From contig BCHH01000019.1 in NCBI GenBank assembly GCA_001599595.1, forward strand, positions 126,411-190,410: a stretch of DNA of 64,000 nt, given 5' to 3'. Shown here in pieces: positions 11,549-22,683 of the stretch. This stretch comes from Beverwykella pulmonaria (lineage: Eukaryota > Ascomycota > Dothideomycetes > Pleosporales > Melanommataceae). Both the position numbers and the translations under genes were made by a program. Each line of letters starts with the position of its first letter. The first letter of the stretch is position 1. Under the pieces are notes generated by a model that worked only from the letters and a program-made list of their open reading frames with translations, was not told the DNA's origin and did no database searches.

Positions 11549-14460
11549 TCACTTACTCTTGGCGAGTGTGTTGAGGGCCTTGAGGAGACCTAGACATGTG
11601 GTAAGAAGATGCTATAGTAAGACAATGGACGTGTGAGTGGATGTGTGAGCTTACCAGTGGTGCCCTGCATCAGCGTAGACATGGCCACAGAGTTCCTGTC
11701 GCCCACAGTGACGGTAGTTACGTTGTTGACGATGCCGTCATCTTTCAGGGCCTTCGCCCACTTGAAGACAACCTCGTCGTCGCGATCATTGCCAGCAACC
11801 ATGAGGAAGTCTGGGCGGGCCGTTTCCGGATACCTGCCGAAGATGTGCTGGGCCACAGTGGCCTTGTCGAAGTCTGACGGCTCGATAATGACCGAGTCCC
11901 GGGTCGGCACAGCCTTGACGCGTTGATTTTGGCAAGCATCGTTGATGTGGTTGGCGCAGTCTCCTGCGTGACGATTGGCAGAGTCATTGTCGTTGGCCTT
12001 TTCGTAGTGGAAGATCAGAGAACAGTGTTTCTCTTCGACCCAGCTGCCTTCGACACGCTCGACGTAGTACTGCAGCATGGTCTTGATGGCCGCCTTCCAA
12101 CTCTGTGTCTTCTCTTCGTCGGGGAATTGAGTCCACTCTTCTGCGCTGGGGTCTTTGAGAAAGCATCCGTTTTCTGCGATGAGGCCAAGGCCTTGGACAC
12201 GTCCGAAGAGCAGCTCGATTTCATTGACCGTGCGGCCGCTCATAACGTAGACGATATTCTTTTCGTCTGCGATAAGGTCGTTGAGGGTTTCGATGACCCT
12301 CTCAATATTGGTAATAATGGTGTTCTCGACCGCGCCGTAAGAAGCCAGGGTACCCTCATAATCGAGAATGAAGACGCGCTGCCGAGAGGCCTCGTACCGC
12401 TGAACGAGGTTGGGAATATTGAGTCGAGGGATTGACATGTTGTCACGACGATAGTGCTCATCGTGGACCTTGGCCAGATGGCCGCTGAGATTGCTCATCC
12501 AGAAATCGCCTGTTTGGTGCATCACAATGCTACGCATCTTGTTGTAACGCCGCTCCTTCTCTTCCTCTCCCATCTCCAACGACACTTTGATAGCGCTGGC
12601 AATACTCTGGTAATCCCAAGGATTACAAGCAAGGTGCGCCCCCTCGAAGAGAGAAGCACTGCCTGTGAACTCGCTGAGAATGACAGGGCTATGCTTCTTG
12701 TCGCTGTTTTTGCCGTCCTGGCAGATGACAAACTCATGAACAGTCAGGTTCATGCCTTCACGAAGACTGGTGATGACGAGGGCATCGGCGACCGAAAGCA
12801 AAGCGAGATACTGGGGGTACGCAATATCCTGCCTTAAAAAGACGAGCGGCTGGTGGGACAAGGTGGAATGATTGGCATCAATTCGCGTGACAATCTCGGC
12901 AACCGTGGAGGAAAGCTCTTGGTCGTCTTGTGTAGGAGTTGCCACTTGGATCAAGACCACCTATTCGCAAGTTAGGAAGATAGGGTTCTACGCTAAGCGG
13001 GAAGTATTACCTTGTCTTTCCATTCAGGATTCTTTTTTAAAAACAGCTCAAACGCCAGCAGCTTCTGCCTCACTCCGCGGATGCTATCGAGCTTGTCTCG
13101 CGCAACAATCAGACGCTTTCCCTTATATCGGTCCTTGATTGTATTGATCCACTCTAAGACATCAGGTTCGTCTCGCAAAATAGCTAGCGCCCGAGGGTCA
13201 ATTCCAATGGGATTCGACCAGACATTGACGAAATGATTCTCAAGCTGGACGCCGTCTTCGGTAGCCTCGATGGCAAGAATACGGCTGCAAGTTTGTAGGA
13301 AGTGATGGGCGTACTCGTGCGTCTGAAAAGCAACCAAATTTGCGCCTAACATGCCTTTGAGAAGCTCACTACGGGCGGCCAAACAGCGGAACACTTCAGA
13401 GGACGGAAACGCGGTGTGCAGGAAAAAACCAATGGGTGCTTGGGGGAGTTTCTTCCTGATCATGCCTGGGACGAGGAGGAGATGGTAGTCATGGATCCAG
13501 ATGGTGTCGCCATGCTTATAGTTTTTAATGACCTTGTCTGCGAAGGCCTGGTTGAGATTCTCGTAGAAACGCCAGGAGTGGTCCATGAAGGCCTTGCTCT
13601 TTGGGTGATCAGGAACCACATAGTGGAAGACGGGCCATAGGATGGTCTTGCAATAATGAGAGTAGTGTCCGTCAAGATCGGCATCGCTGACGAAGACGGT
13701 GAGGGCATCGTGCTCCGCCTCGAGTTTCTCGGATATCTCTTGTTTCTTCTGGGCGTTTAAGGCGTCGGTCGGGAAATCGATGAGACCAACCGTGAGGACA
13801 CTCTCGAGGGAGCCCCTGTTGACACAGGCTTGAATCGCGTTGTTCAATCCGCCATTGCCCTGGACGGCAGGCACAACGGTCCAGGCGGCGGCCCAGCGAG
13901 GATCTGTGCTCTTCTTGCTCTCCTGCTCGGCTTTGAACCGCTCTTCGCGGGTTTGCGCGCGCACTTGTGCCTTTGTGTACTCGTGAACGCTGTCTAAAGG
14001 CGCGAAATCAGGGTTGGACTCGGGCTGGTTGAAAAACAGGCTACTTAGGTTCCATGAGGGAATGTGAGCGTCGCTGCGGACTAAGCCCTTGGGGTCGGTG
14101 GGTTTGGGGAAGTGGGTTGCTGCGCTGGGCTGCGAGGAGCTGAAGAACTCGGTCGCCTCGACGGCAGCCGGGGTTTGCGGTACGGCGGCCACAGAAGCTC
14201 TAAGCGAAGTAGCTGTCGTGAGGAGGCTGGTAGCAGAGGCCTGGCGGCCAATATCAGACAATGAGTGTGGAATCCTGGTGGGCTGTCGCGCTGGCTCTTT
14301 CAAGTCGTGGAAATTGACCGTGTAGGGAAGGAACCTGTGAGTGGGCTAGTCAGCTATCTGAAAGCTCCCATGTTTACAACGCAGCTTGCGACGCCTGTCT
14401 CGCCGCTGCTTCCGGTGCGAAGCTGCACAATACGTACATGGACACAACAAAGGTAGTCAT
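11549..14460 (-). CDS. tslA: Trehalose-6-P synthase/phosphatase complex subunit, TPS3/TSL1 (TslA)-like
   Basis: Regulatory-type subunit of the trehalose synthesis complex (cytosol). Exons 14460-14438, 14334-13011, 12960-11655, 11589-11549 give 897 residues. The 23-nt first exon supplies MTTFVVSM, which joins FLPYTVNFHDL as in TPS proteins. The GT20 domain shows WIHDYHLLLVPGMIR, FFLHTAFPSSEVFR and NPIGIDP. Position-specific changes from catalytic Tps1 are visible: TAFPSSE for IPFPSSE and REGMNL for RDGMNL. The C-terminal HAD-like domain begins FILDYEGTLAS, so the second Asp of the DxDGT phosphatase motif is Glu. GNDRDDEVVF is retained. These changes argue for a non-catalytic Tps3/Tsl1-type subunit rather than Tps2. 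It could keep weak phosphatase activity; sequence alone cannot exclude that. Confidence 0.88.
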
Positions 14461-15479
14461 GGCGGGCAAGAGGTTGGACGCTCGCGCGCGTCAAAGAGAG
14501 GGCGCAGGTTGTTCGCAGTACGACTTAGGGGTTGAATCGGGAGTGTAGGAGAGAGGTTGCAAAGGATTGGCGGGCAGGTCGTGAGTAGCAGGTGGGTTGT
14601 GGTGAGGTGAGGCGTTGGGATCGCGAGATACCGCAAAAAGTTTACTCTTAATTTGGCGTAACCCCCCCCCCCCCCCCGAAACTGGGACGCAGCAAAAGCA
14701 GATATGCACCACTTGGCTCCAACAAGGGTATGCAGCTGCTTTAGGAGCACAGCGTAAATAAAGCAACGTGACTCTCTTTCGGAGATTCCTTGGTTTTGCT
14801 GCGGATGGACTTCTGCAAGGTCTACCGCCACATCCCCCGCCTGGGAACGATGACGTCGCATCAGGCACATGCGCGATTGCGTGAGCTTGGGCCGCAGAAT
14901 CTCACATAGACCAGTGTCCTTGCGGCTTGACAAGTGGAACTCGAGCTCCCTCTTCCTTGATCATCTTGACGCGAAAGACTACGAAATAGTGAGGTAAATA
15001 GATGGCACATGTGCCAATCTGGGATCCAGTGCCCAACGTTGTAGTGGCAGGCGCTTCCAGGCTATCAGTCCTCTCGGTCCGCAGTGATGCCGCACTGCCG
15101 CACTGCCGTAAGCCGTCCGGAATCTTTACCGGTTTTCAGCGCCCTGGCTGCCAAAGCGGGGACTCTAGTCGCTTTGGGCATCTTTTTGGTTGATCGGAAA
15201 GCCTCACGATAATGAGTGCAGGGGTGTTGTGATGGGATTTCGACAGAATTCCATCATGAGGAAGCATGGGATTCGGAGTCTCCAAGTGCCCCCATCTTTG
15301 TGCCAAACTTCAAGTTGGATTATTTTGTTTGTGTGAATTCCATACTGAGCGAATTTGCAACTGCTATGTTCACTGCGTCCCTTGCAAAAGGCCCAGCAGT
15401 CTTATCCCCTGTCTTTCTGAATCCCCAGTTTGAGCAGTGGTGGCTGCATGAGCGCCTCTCCATGATGCGCGCTATACGC
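14461..15479. promoter_or_regulatory. Upstream region of the trehalose gene with poly-C tract
   Basis: Probable promoter and 5' leader of the trehalose-complex gene. A run of 16 C lies at 14662-14677 (poly-G on the transcribed strand). CT-rich sequence surrounds it. No convincing gene is seen in 14934-15479. Confidence 0.45.
14662..14677. repeat. Homopolymer C16
   Basis: Sixteen consecutive C residues about 200 nt upstream of the trehalose-gene ATG. Length is prone to assembly error and to polymorphism. Confidence 0.85.
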
Positions 15480-16446
15480 CTACTTGTTTGACACCAAAAT
15501 CTCCTTCATTCCACGCTCCAGAACTGCTGCATCATATATTATCGCCTCTTCGTGCGATAGATCCCTCTTCGCGTAAGCATTAAGAGCCCTGATGTAGCGA
15601 TAAGCATCATCCAGCGCATTGTGCTCCGAACGATACCATCGAGTGTGCAGCATCGTCACTATGACCCTCCTTCTATGACTGTTACTCATTGGGTTTGCCC
15701 AGAGCCGGAAAATGTCGGGCGGCACCCACATATCGTCACGCAGCCACACAGCAGCCGACTGGAAGGGCTCGCAGTGCAGTGCCATGCTCCCGTGACGCGG
15801 ACGATCCTTGTAGTTATCTTCACTTGACCTCTCGAACATGGTCGATAAAATGCAAACCTGCCACCCCGTTCGTATTTATAGAGTATACGTTTGAAGCAGA
15901 GTTCACTCGCCTTTTTCAATTCTTGAGCCATCAAGAGCCTAGTGCTCCCAGGCCCAACTAGGAGCATATGAGGCTTCCTGTTCTTGAACCCGTTCATCTG
16001 AGGAAATCTTGACAGGTAGCCGCCAGCTTTCTTGCACTGTTTTATGGCCCAGTCCTCGTTATATACCTCCAAGTACATTGTAGTCTGCTCCGGCGCATCC
16101 TGGCCGTGTACTGTACATAGTATTTGCCCAGTAAAGTCAGAAATGATTTCGATAGCTAGCGTGCAACTGTTCATGGCTGAAACGACATTCGTTTGCTGAC
16201 TTCATTGTGTCGCGTGGAACGGCTAATGAAGACGTGTCGTGCATTCGGGATTTCTTTTCGCGGCGGTGAGTTGATGAGGTCCGCCATCGATCCTGGTCGA
16301 ACTTTCCCAAATGGGCAGTCGGTATGGCTTGGCGTCGAATGCTGTGGTGAGGGACCCGCCAATCGCAGCCTCAGGCACTGTTTGAGCTTCGCGACCGTTT
16401 ACCAATTTCAGTTTCTGCTTCAGCCCACCATCTCTTCGAGCTCCAT
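15480..16446 (-). pseudogene. Frame-disrupted gene-like locus, unrecognised
   Basis: Protein-like sequence runs through all three minus frames in the same order. An upstream frame (16446 to about 16171) carries PPRKEIPNARHVFISRS. The middle frame (16174 to about 15845) carries TLAIEIISDFTGQI and EDWAIKQCKKAGGYL. The last frame (15839-15480) carries AVWLRDDMWVPPDIFRLW and ends VLERGMKEILVSNK. Each change has the same sense, as if one base were lost or an intron with length 3n+2 removed. I tested the GT-AG pairs in the second junction and found none that joins the frames without deleting good coding sequence. Either a decayed gene with two frameshifts or a gene with unusual introns. No family was recognised. 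Confidence 0.4.
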
Positions 16447-16607
16447 GGTGGCTTCCCCCACTGTGGTGTCTATATAATAGAGCGGTGTCAACCCAGGTAT
16501 CTAACACAATCCCCAAGTACACATACTGCACCTTACCATCCACATGCAGCCCGCCATCTGTCGACACCTGCCAGCACCCCACATCCGACCGCTAACCACC
16601 AACCGCC

Positions 16608-17066
16608 ATGTCGAGCTCACTTCCCCACATTCCGCTCCTCTACCGGCTCCTCTTCCTCTTCTACGAGCCCTTCGCTGCCTTCGGCGGCGCGATTCTCTGC
16701 CACTTCGACGCGCCTGCGTTCTTAAAGACCATGGACGCAACCGCTGTGTATGCGCCGTCCTCTCAAGTCATCTTCGACCAGCTGGCCGCAACCTACGTGC
16801 TGTTTGCCTTCAATGAAGGGATCGTGCTCCGGATATCGAAGGACCTGAAGATATGGAAGATCATTATGCTGGGGATATTGCTGTGCGATTTCTTGCATCT
16901 GTATGCGAGCTGGTGCGTTATGGGGACTGCCGTGTTCGTTAGACCGTGGGTTTGGAGGGCTGAGGATTGGCTTGCGGTTGGGACCATTTGGGCACCGCTG
17001 TTTGTGCGGATCGCGTTTTTGGCGGACGTGGGCATCAAGACCGGGGGCAAGGGAAAGGTGTTATAA
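16608..17066 (+). CDS. Small four-span membrane protein (DUF7704-like)
   Basis: Intronless, 152 residues, ATG in ACCGCCATGTCG context. Four hydrophobic stretches are seen: LLYRLLFLFYEPFAAFGGAIL, VIFDQLAATYVLFAFNEGIVL, WKIIMLGILLCDFLHLYASW and VGTIWAPLFVRIAFLADVGI. The N-terminal pattern of Pro-x-x-Tyr-Arg followed by F-Y-E-P and then a second helix ending in an FNEG-like segment matches small fungal membrane proteins grouped as DUF7704. That name is from memory of the family pattern and is uncertain. Function is unknown; membrane location is clear. Confidence 0.72.
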   Translation: MSSSLPHIPLLYRLLFLFYEPFAAFGGAILCHFDAPAFLKTMDATAVYAPSSQVIFDQLAATYVLFAFNEGIVLRISKDLKIWKIIMLGILLCDFLHLYASWCVMGTAVFVRPWVWRAEDWLAVGTIWAPLFVRIAFLADVGIKTGGKGKVL

Positions 17067-17505
17067 TGTTGGCATATTCGGCGCTCAAGGCCTAGAATAG
17101 ATGTACCCGTATACTGGATATACGGAGGACCTAATCATCTTCAAGGAATATTCAGACCTTCAAAGTAGGACCCCAGAAGCTACCCTGGCAACTACAACCT
17201 TACTTTGCAGGCCGTATCCCATCCCTTTACCTAACTCTCAATAACTGCTTGTAAGTATCCCTTAGTCAAGCCAGCTCCTCTGTATACTCTTGCCCCGAAC
17301 ACGAAGCTCTTCCAAGCCTACACAACCACCTCTCACTTTGCATCAACAGCACTCAATAACTCCCGCTGCTAAGGACCCGCAATCACCCGAAGACAACAGC
17401 ATCGGGGACACAATCATACCCGAATGTCGACAAAATCCAAATATCTCGCGAATAACGGTGTAACGCCCTGTCCCTTATTCATACACCCCGTCCTAGAGCA
17501 GATCA
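17067..17505. other. Intergenic
   Basis: About 440 nt between convergent stops. Nothing beyond untranslated sequence was seen. Confidence 0.5.
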
Positions 17506-20500
17506 TCAGGCCTCGGTCTCAATCCCACCCCCACTTCGATCCTCATGCTTAAACAAACTCTCGACCTTATCCTCGCCCCTCTCAGCCAAATGTTTCATCC
17601 ACGCCAAGGTCCTGGGCCCCTTCCACTGCATCAAGCCCCTATTCCTCCTATGCAGCTGCTTAGAATGCTGTTTATAATCCTTGACCTGGTCTAGGGTGCC
17701 CCTCTTGCCATTCTCATCAAGACTACTATCCTTCTTGCTCAAGAGGAAACTCGGTAAGAAATCCGAGTCCGAAGAAGACGAAGAATCCGCGCCCGAGTCG
17801 TTGAGCACATCATCGCCATCCGCTTCGTCGTTGTCGCGGCCCGTATCAAGAACCTCCATGATGTCTTTGAGGTCGCGGTCTTTCTTGGCGAGGCCGGAGT
17901 GGTAGTCGGAGAGGCCGGACCAGAAGGTGAGGGTTAATTCGATTTCGCCGACTTTCTCGCCGCATGATTCGAGGACATTGTTTTCGGCTCGGTCGAGATC
18001 GCCTTTCCAGATCGTGAGGCGAACGGTTACTTCTTCGTTGTCGGGGATGTCTTTGAGCCATAGGACGCAGAAGGCAGGGGTACGGTCTGCGAGCGCCGAG
18101 TCTTTGCGGAATTCGACAATGAGGGGGGAGGCATAGCGCTTGCGGACTGGTAGACGTAAGGCGCTATCCTTCTTCGTTTTCCAAACCACATGGCCATCGT
18201 GTACGTTCTGCTCCCCATCCTCAGATCCAGACTGCAACTTGCCGTGTGCTATGGTGGTGCGGATCTTCATCCTCATGTTCTCCAGATCGTTGGGTACGTC
18301 AATCGCCTTGACAGCAGGCTTGATATCCAGGGTGCCGTAGTCCCAACCTAGCATATTCTGAGGATATTGGAGTTGTACTGATCGGAAGACGATAGAGATA
18401 CGCGCGCGTCCGTAGCCTACCCCGCCGGATAGGGGGTAGTTCGCATCGATCTGGCTGCGCTTCTTCAGAAGCTTTTCGAGAGGAAGATGAATGATTCCTA
18501 GAAGAGGGTCGTCTTCATGAACTCTCTGGTCACGGACGGAGATGTGAATTTCGGTGTTGCGATAGTCGCGAATAAAGCGTTCGCAGCCGGCGTTGAAGAA
18601 TGGCTTTGAGTTCTTCGGTTTCGTTCTCGTCTTGAATACTTTCTGGTGGTTGAGGATGATCGTGCAGTACGCAGACGGCAGATCGTCGCCCTCTTCCTGC
18701 TCGTCGCTCGCTTCTTCTTTTTTCGACTCTTTGTTCTTGTTGATGGCTTCAAGTTCAAGACCCGTGATCTGATGGATCTGGATGCTAAGGATGCCGGAGG
18801 GATAGTGTTTAGGAGGGGGAGTGGTGATGATGAGTTCGTCTTCACGAGCCTGGTATATAAAGTCAGCGTAGGCCCCATCTCTCACTGTATTTATTCGCTT
18901 ACCTTAAGGTCCTGAGCTTTCTGCTGCTCAATTTCGTCGCTCTCGTCCTTACTCGCTTCCCTCAACTTGTTCTCACTCGCCGCATAGACCTTTTTCTTCA
19001 ATTGATCAATGTTCTTCACGTCCGGATCCTCTTCTTGAGCAGTGAGTTGATCATCCGTAATCCTCGTCTTGGAAAAGTAGCCGACGCTCCAGCACAGTTT
19101 TCCTGGCATGCCTTCGCCAGCCTTCAAAGCCTTGAACCCATCCTCGCGGTCGCACATCTTGCCGTTTGTCTCCTTGTCTTTCATAAGCTGTTTGACGTCC
19201 ATTTCGATGCGCCCAAGGTCATCATCCGCTGTCGTACGATCCGAATCCCAAAGCTGCACTCTTAGCTTTTCGTCGACGTTTAGCTCATCCGGCGTAACAA
19301 GAACAAAGCACGTTTCTTCCCAATGAGGGTCCATGGTGTTCTGCAAGACACGTGTTGAAAAGAGAGGCTTGCCAAATTTGGCCCATCCTACGCTCACATA
19401 AGGATCCGCTGATCCCTTCTTGAGAGGACCGATGGCAGCATCGCCTTCCTTGAAGTCGAATGCACGCTTGATGGTAACAACCAGAACACCCCTGGAGTTG
19501 GTATCCTTCTTGAAGTCGTCGCCAACGAGCATGTCCTTGAGATCTAGAGTAAGTGACTTTGGCGCTACGTACTCGGCCATGGCGGCATCTACCGATGACT
19601 GGACAAAGCGCGAGATGAGAGGGAGATCCATGAGATTGGGACCTTGCTTGATGAGCGGAATGCAGGAGAGGTTGACCTTGGGCTGTCCGAGGAATGTGAG
19701 GGTACATAGTGAGAAGAATGGCGGGTCGGGGGTAAGCTGGAGTCGGAGGCGCATCGTGCCCACGATACCGTGGAGTTCAACCCATACAGCTTCAACTCGT
19801 TAGCAAGACTAGTTCCATATGAGTTACGGGAACCGACAAAACGTACGCAACTTGACGTTCGCAGGCATGTAAAAAGCCAAATAGAGATGCGCATTTTTGG
19901 CCCTCTCTTTCATACCCCTCCGTCCCGTGGAAGGTCTGTAGGCGAAAGCGATCTCGCAGTTGACGAAGTCGCCCTCCTCAGCCTCCATGCCTTCAGCAGT
20001 ATTATCTTTATCCTCGTCCTCTTTTCCATCGCCATCCACGTCCTTGTTGTCGTTCTTGATCTCACCCTCGCCAGGCACAGTTCGATCGTTTTGCCCCTTT
20101 CTAGACTTCAACTTACCGTCTTCAGAGACGGATCGGGCAGCAGCACCGGTTGGTAACCACCTAACACCAAGAATGCGGAGAGCCTCGCTGCCTTGGCCGA
20201 TGTCATCTACGGAAACCATTCGGACCAACTTTGGCAGACTGGCTTGCATGACGTCCTGTCAGAAGAATTAGCGGGGGATGAAATCTTTTTGGCGCGGTTG
20301 CACTCACCTCCAGTGTGTCCGACACGCTGGTAAAGAGATCGGGGTTGATCAAAGGCCACACAGAGGCAAGCAGCGAGTTCAGCCATTGGGCGCTCTCAGC
20401 CGTCTTACTCTTCGCCAATTTCTTCCCCTTCTGCCTCTCTGCCTGCCAAACTTCTGTTTCCCACACGTTATGGATCTTGTTTTCGGTCCATTGCCGCATG

Positions 20501-21369
20501 CCTAGTATGACTCCTGCTGACACGCCGAGACAGACGCCTACTTCGAGCAGTGTGAAAAACACCCTTGACCAACCTGTTGTGTTGTGTGAAAACTGAAATA
20601 CGGCCACAACGGCTGTCAAGCTCGCGCTCACGATGCCCAAGCCTGTGGTCATTGCCTTCCGGTATACGGCTGTGATTTCGTCCCGAGTAACCGCAAAATC
20701 AGGAGGCGGGAACAGCGCCTCCATAGCTTCGTGTGCGTCCTGTGCATCATTGGTCTCCTCTTGAAGCTGCAAGTCGCTTTTGTTCACATTGGCGGTCCCC
20801 GTTGCAGAAGCGGGCACTGACCCTGCGGGGGGTCCATTCTTGGGAGTCATTTTCAGGTCCTTGTCTGTGAAATCGTGGATGGTAACGGGAAGATGTGTGA
20901 CCGGGTCTGTGACTTCCCGCTCCGTGCCGTCGGCGCTGAACTTCTTCATGGCCTTCCTCGCCTTCTTTGGGTTTACCTCATTCAACATTCCCTCGGTAGT
21001 GTCCTCTGTGGTATCTTCATCTGGTTGGTCTTGGTCCTGTGAGGCGCTTTTTCCCGAGGTGTCCACACGGCCAGCGTGATCGTCCGCCTTCTCCTCGTCA
21101 CACCCAAAGTTCTTGTTCTCGGCTTGGTAGGGCTGTGTGCTCTCGTCTGGGTCTGCAGCCTCTTTGCCATAGCGAAGCGTGTTGTATGCATCACCGAGGC
21201 GGTCGAGTTTGCTGCCTTCTTCCTCGGGCTCCCCATCAGTCGTTCCATGGTCGTCCTTCCGCTGTTGCTGCTCCTCGCGGTACTTTTGGACTGTGGGGAC
21301 TGGATGGTGCGGTGTATATGGGGAGTGGTGGTCTTTGCGCCCAGTCTCCACGTCGTCGACACCAGACAT
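17506..21369 (-). CDS. Mug190-like SMP and C2 domain lipid-transfer protein
   Basis: Exons 21369-20308, 20255-19847, 19795-18903, 18849-17506 join to 1235 residues. Order of parts: acidic low-complexity N-terminus (about 1-225); a hydrophobic hairpin (about 239-290, including SASLTAVVAVFQF and GVCLGVSAGVILGM) that should anchor it in the ER; an SMP-like domain from WLNSLLASVWPLINPDL onward with an acidic insert; a first C2 domain (LVVTIKRAFDF, SADPYVSVGW, LWDSDRTTADDDLG); a second C2 (LSIQIHQITGLELE ... FFNAGCERFI); and an acidic/Ser-rich C-terminal part. This resembles fission-yeast Mug190 and tricalbins, which tether ER to plasma membrane and move lipids. An in-frame upstream ATG at 21441 would add 24 residues; I prefer 21369. 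Spacing of conserved Asp in C2-1 suggests calcium binding, an inference. Confidence 0.85.
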
Positions 21370-22683
21370 ATTCAAGAGCTGCGGAATGTGAAGGGTTGGA
21401 ATTAGGGTAGCCTGCGGGGAAGGGGTTGTGCGATGCTGCACAATTCGCTGGTTGTAAGGACGTGTGCTTGTAAATCGTCAATCAGATGCTCGCGCAGTCA
21501 AAACGAAGGACATAGAGAAGCGAAAGTGGCGTCAACATGCAAAGGAACACGCAGGCCAAATATGTCGGCGGCTGTTGGAATTGACGTATTTGCAGGCGTG
21601 ACGACCTGTTTTGAACCTTACACCGGCCACTCAATTCCCCACCTTCTGCGGCATGTAAGGTACCAAGCCTCGATCCTCCATGGCAAGTGGTGGATCGCGA
21701 TGCCGTTTCACCCATCTGGAGCTTGCCAGGCGGGCAAGACAATGACGTCGAGGTGACCGGGTTCGGCTGTCCAAGGTTCCAAGACTGGGGCTGCTCACGT
21801 GTTGGCCTGCAACACAAACCTTCCTCCTCACCAACCCGTTAGCAATTCTTATCCATCCACATCTAAATTAACTATGCAGTTCGAAGTCCTCTATATTTCC
21901 TATTTGCTATCTTAATATTGGCAGCACTAAAAGGTCCACATTTAATCTAACGCCGCGACGACTGTATGGTAAAGTCAGCCTTATGGCGTAAGTAAAGTAT
22001 ACCTTACTAATAAAGAAATGGCTGATCGAAGAATCTTATCTTACTGTTGCCTTTGTAGACGTATCTAGTATACTTTGGGGTCCGATGTTACTATTGGTGA
22101 TCTTGTAGGCTGGATAAGTGACGTTGTTGGGAGTGATAGTGTTGTTGAAGACCTTGTAATAATTTGTGGGGTAATTATGCGTAACTCTTAATAGTTTCTA
22201 TAGCTTGCAGCAATTCAACTGAACGGAAAAGCACCGAGGCTCAGCGTAGCTAATTGATAATTCGACAGTAGCTAGACGGGCTTGGCTGTGGAATTGGCTT
22301 GAAAATGCTGCTTCACTGTTATCTTCTAGAATTGACTGAAGCTACGAGCCCTTTTTGCCTGGTTGCTGTGATAAATGAGTTGCAGGAAGGGGACGAGCGC
22401 GCGCTGGACAAGGGCGTGCTGGTGGAAGTAGCGGAATGCGACCCCTTGCCTTTATCCAAAAAGTACCAAGTGCTCTCTATGGGAGCATAATGGAAATGAC
22501 TTCACTGGCCACTACAAGGGGAGGAATAGGGAATTAAATTGTACCCACAGAGAGATGGAGTCGCGGAGCGGGTTTTCTCGAACATTTGGTAGTCTATGTG
22601 TAATTGAAGCCTACAATTTATGCACTCAAACAGAAGACTGAATTGCACCCGCTAGTTCACGTCCACGACTCTTTTCTCAAAGC
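21370..22683. other. AT-rich intergenic
   Basis: Upstream region of the Mug190-like gene on one side and the 3' side of the next gene. 21835-22300 is markedly AT-rich. A 64-codon frame at 22299-22490 has no recognisable content and was not called. Confidence 0.5.

Noticed and set aside
11923..12435. 170-codon plus frame inside the trehalose gene
   Set aside because: Antisense to the HAD domain; no independent start context or domain.
14457..14933. 158-codon minus frame upstream of the trehalose gene
   Set aside because: It runs through the poly-C tract and overlaps the proven first exon of the gene in another frame; translation is low-complexity.
16223..16582. 119-codon minus frame beginning with a GTG
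   Set aside because: There is no ATG; part of it overlaps the broken locus at 15.5-16.4 kb and I could not join it convincingly.
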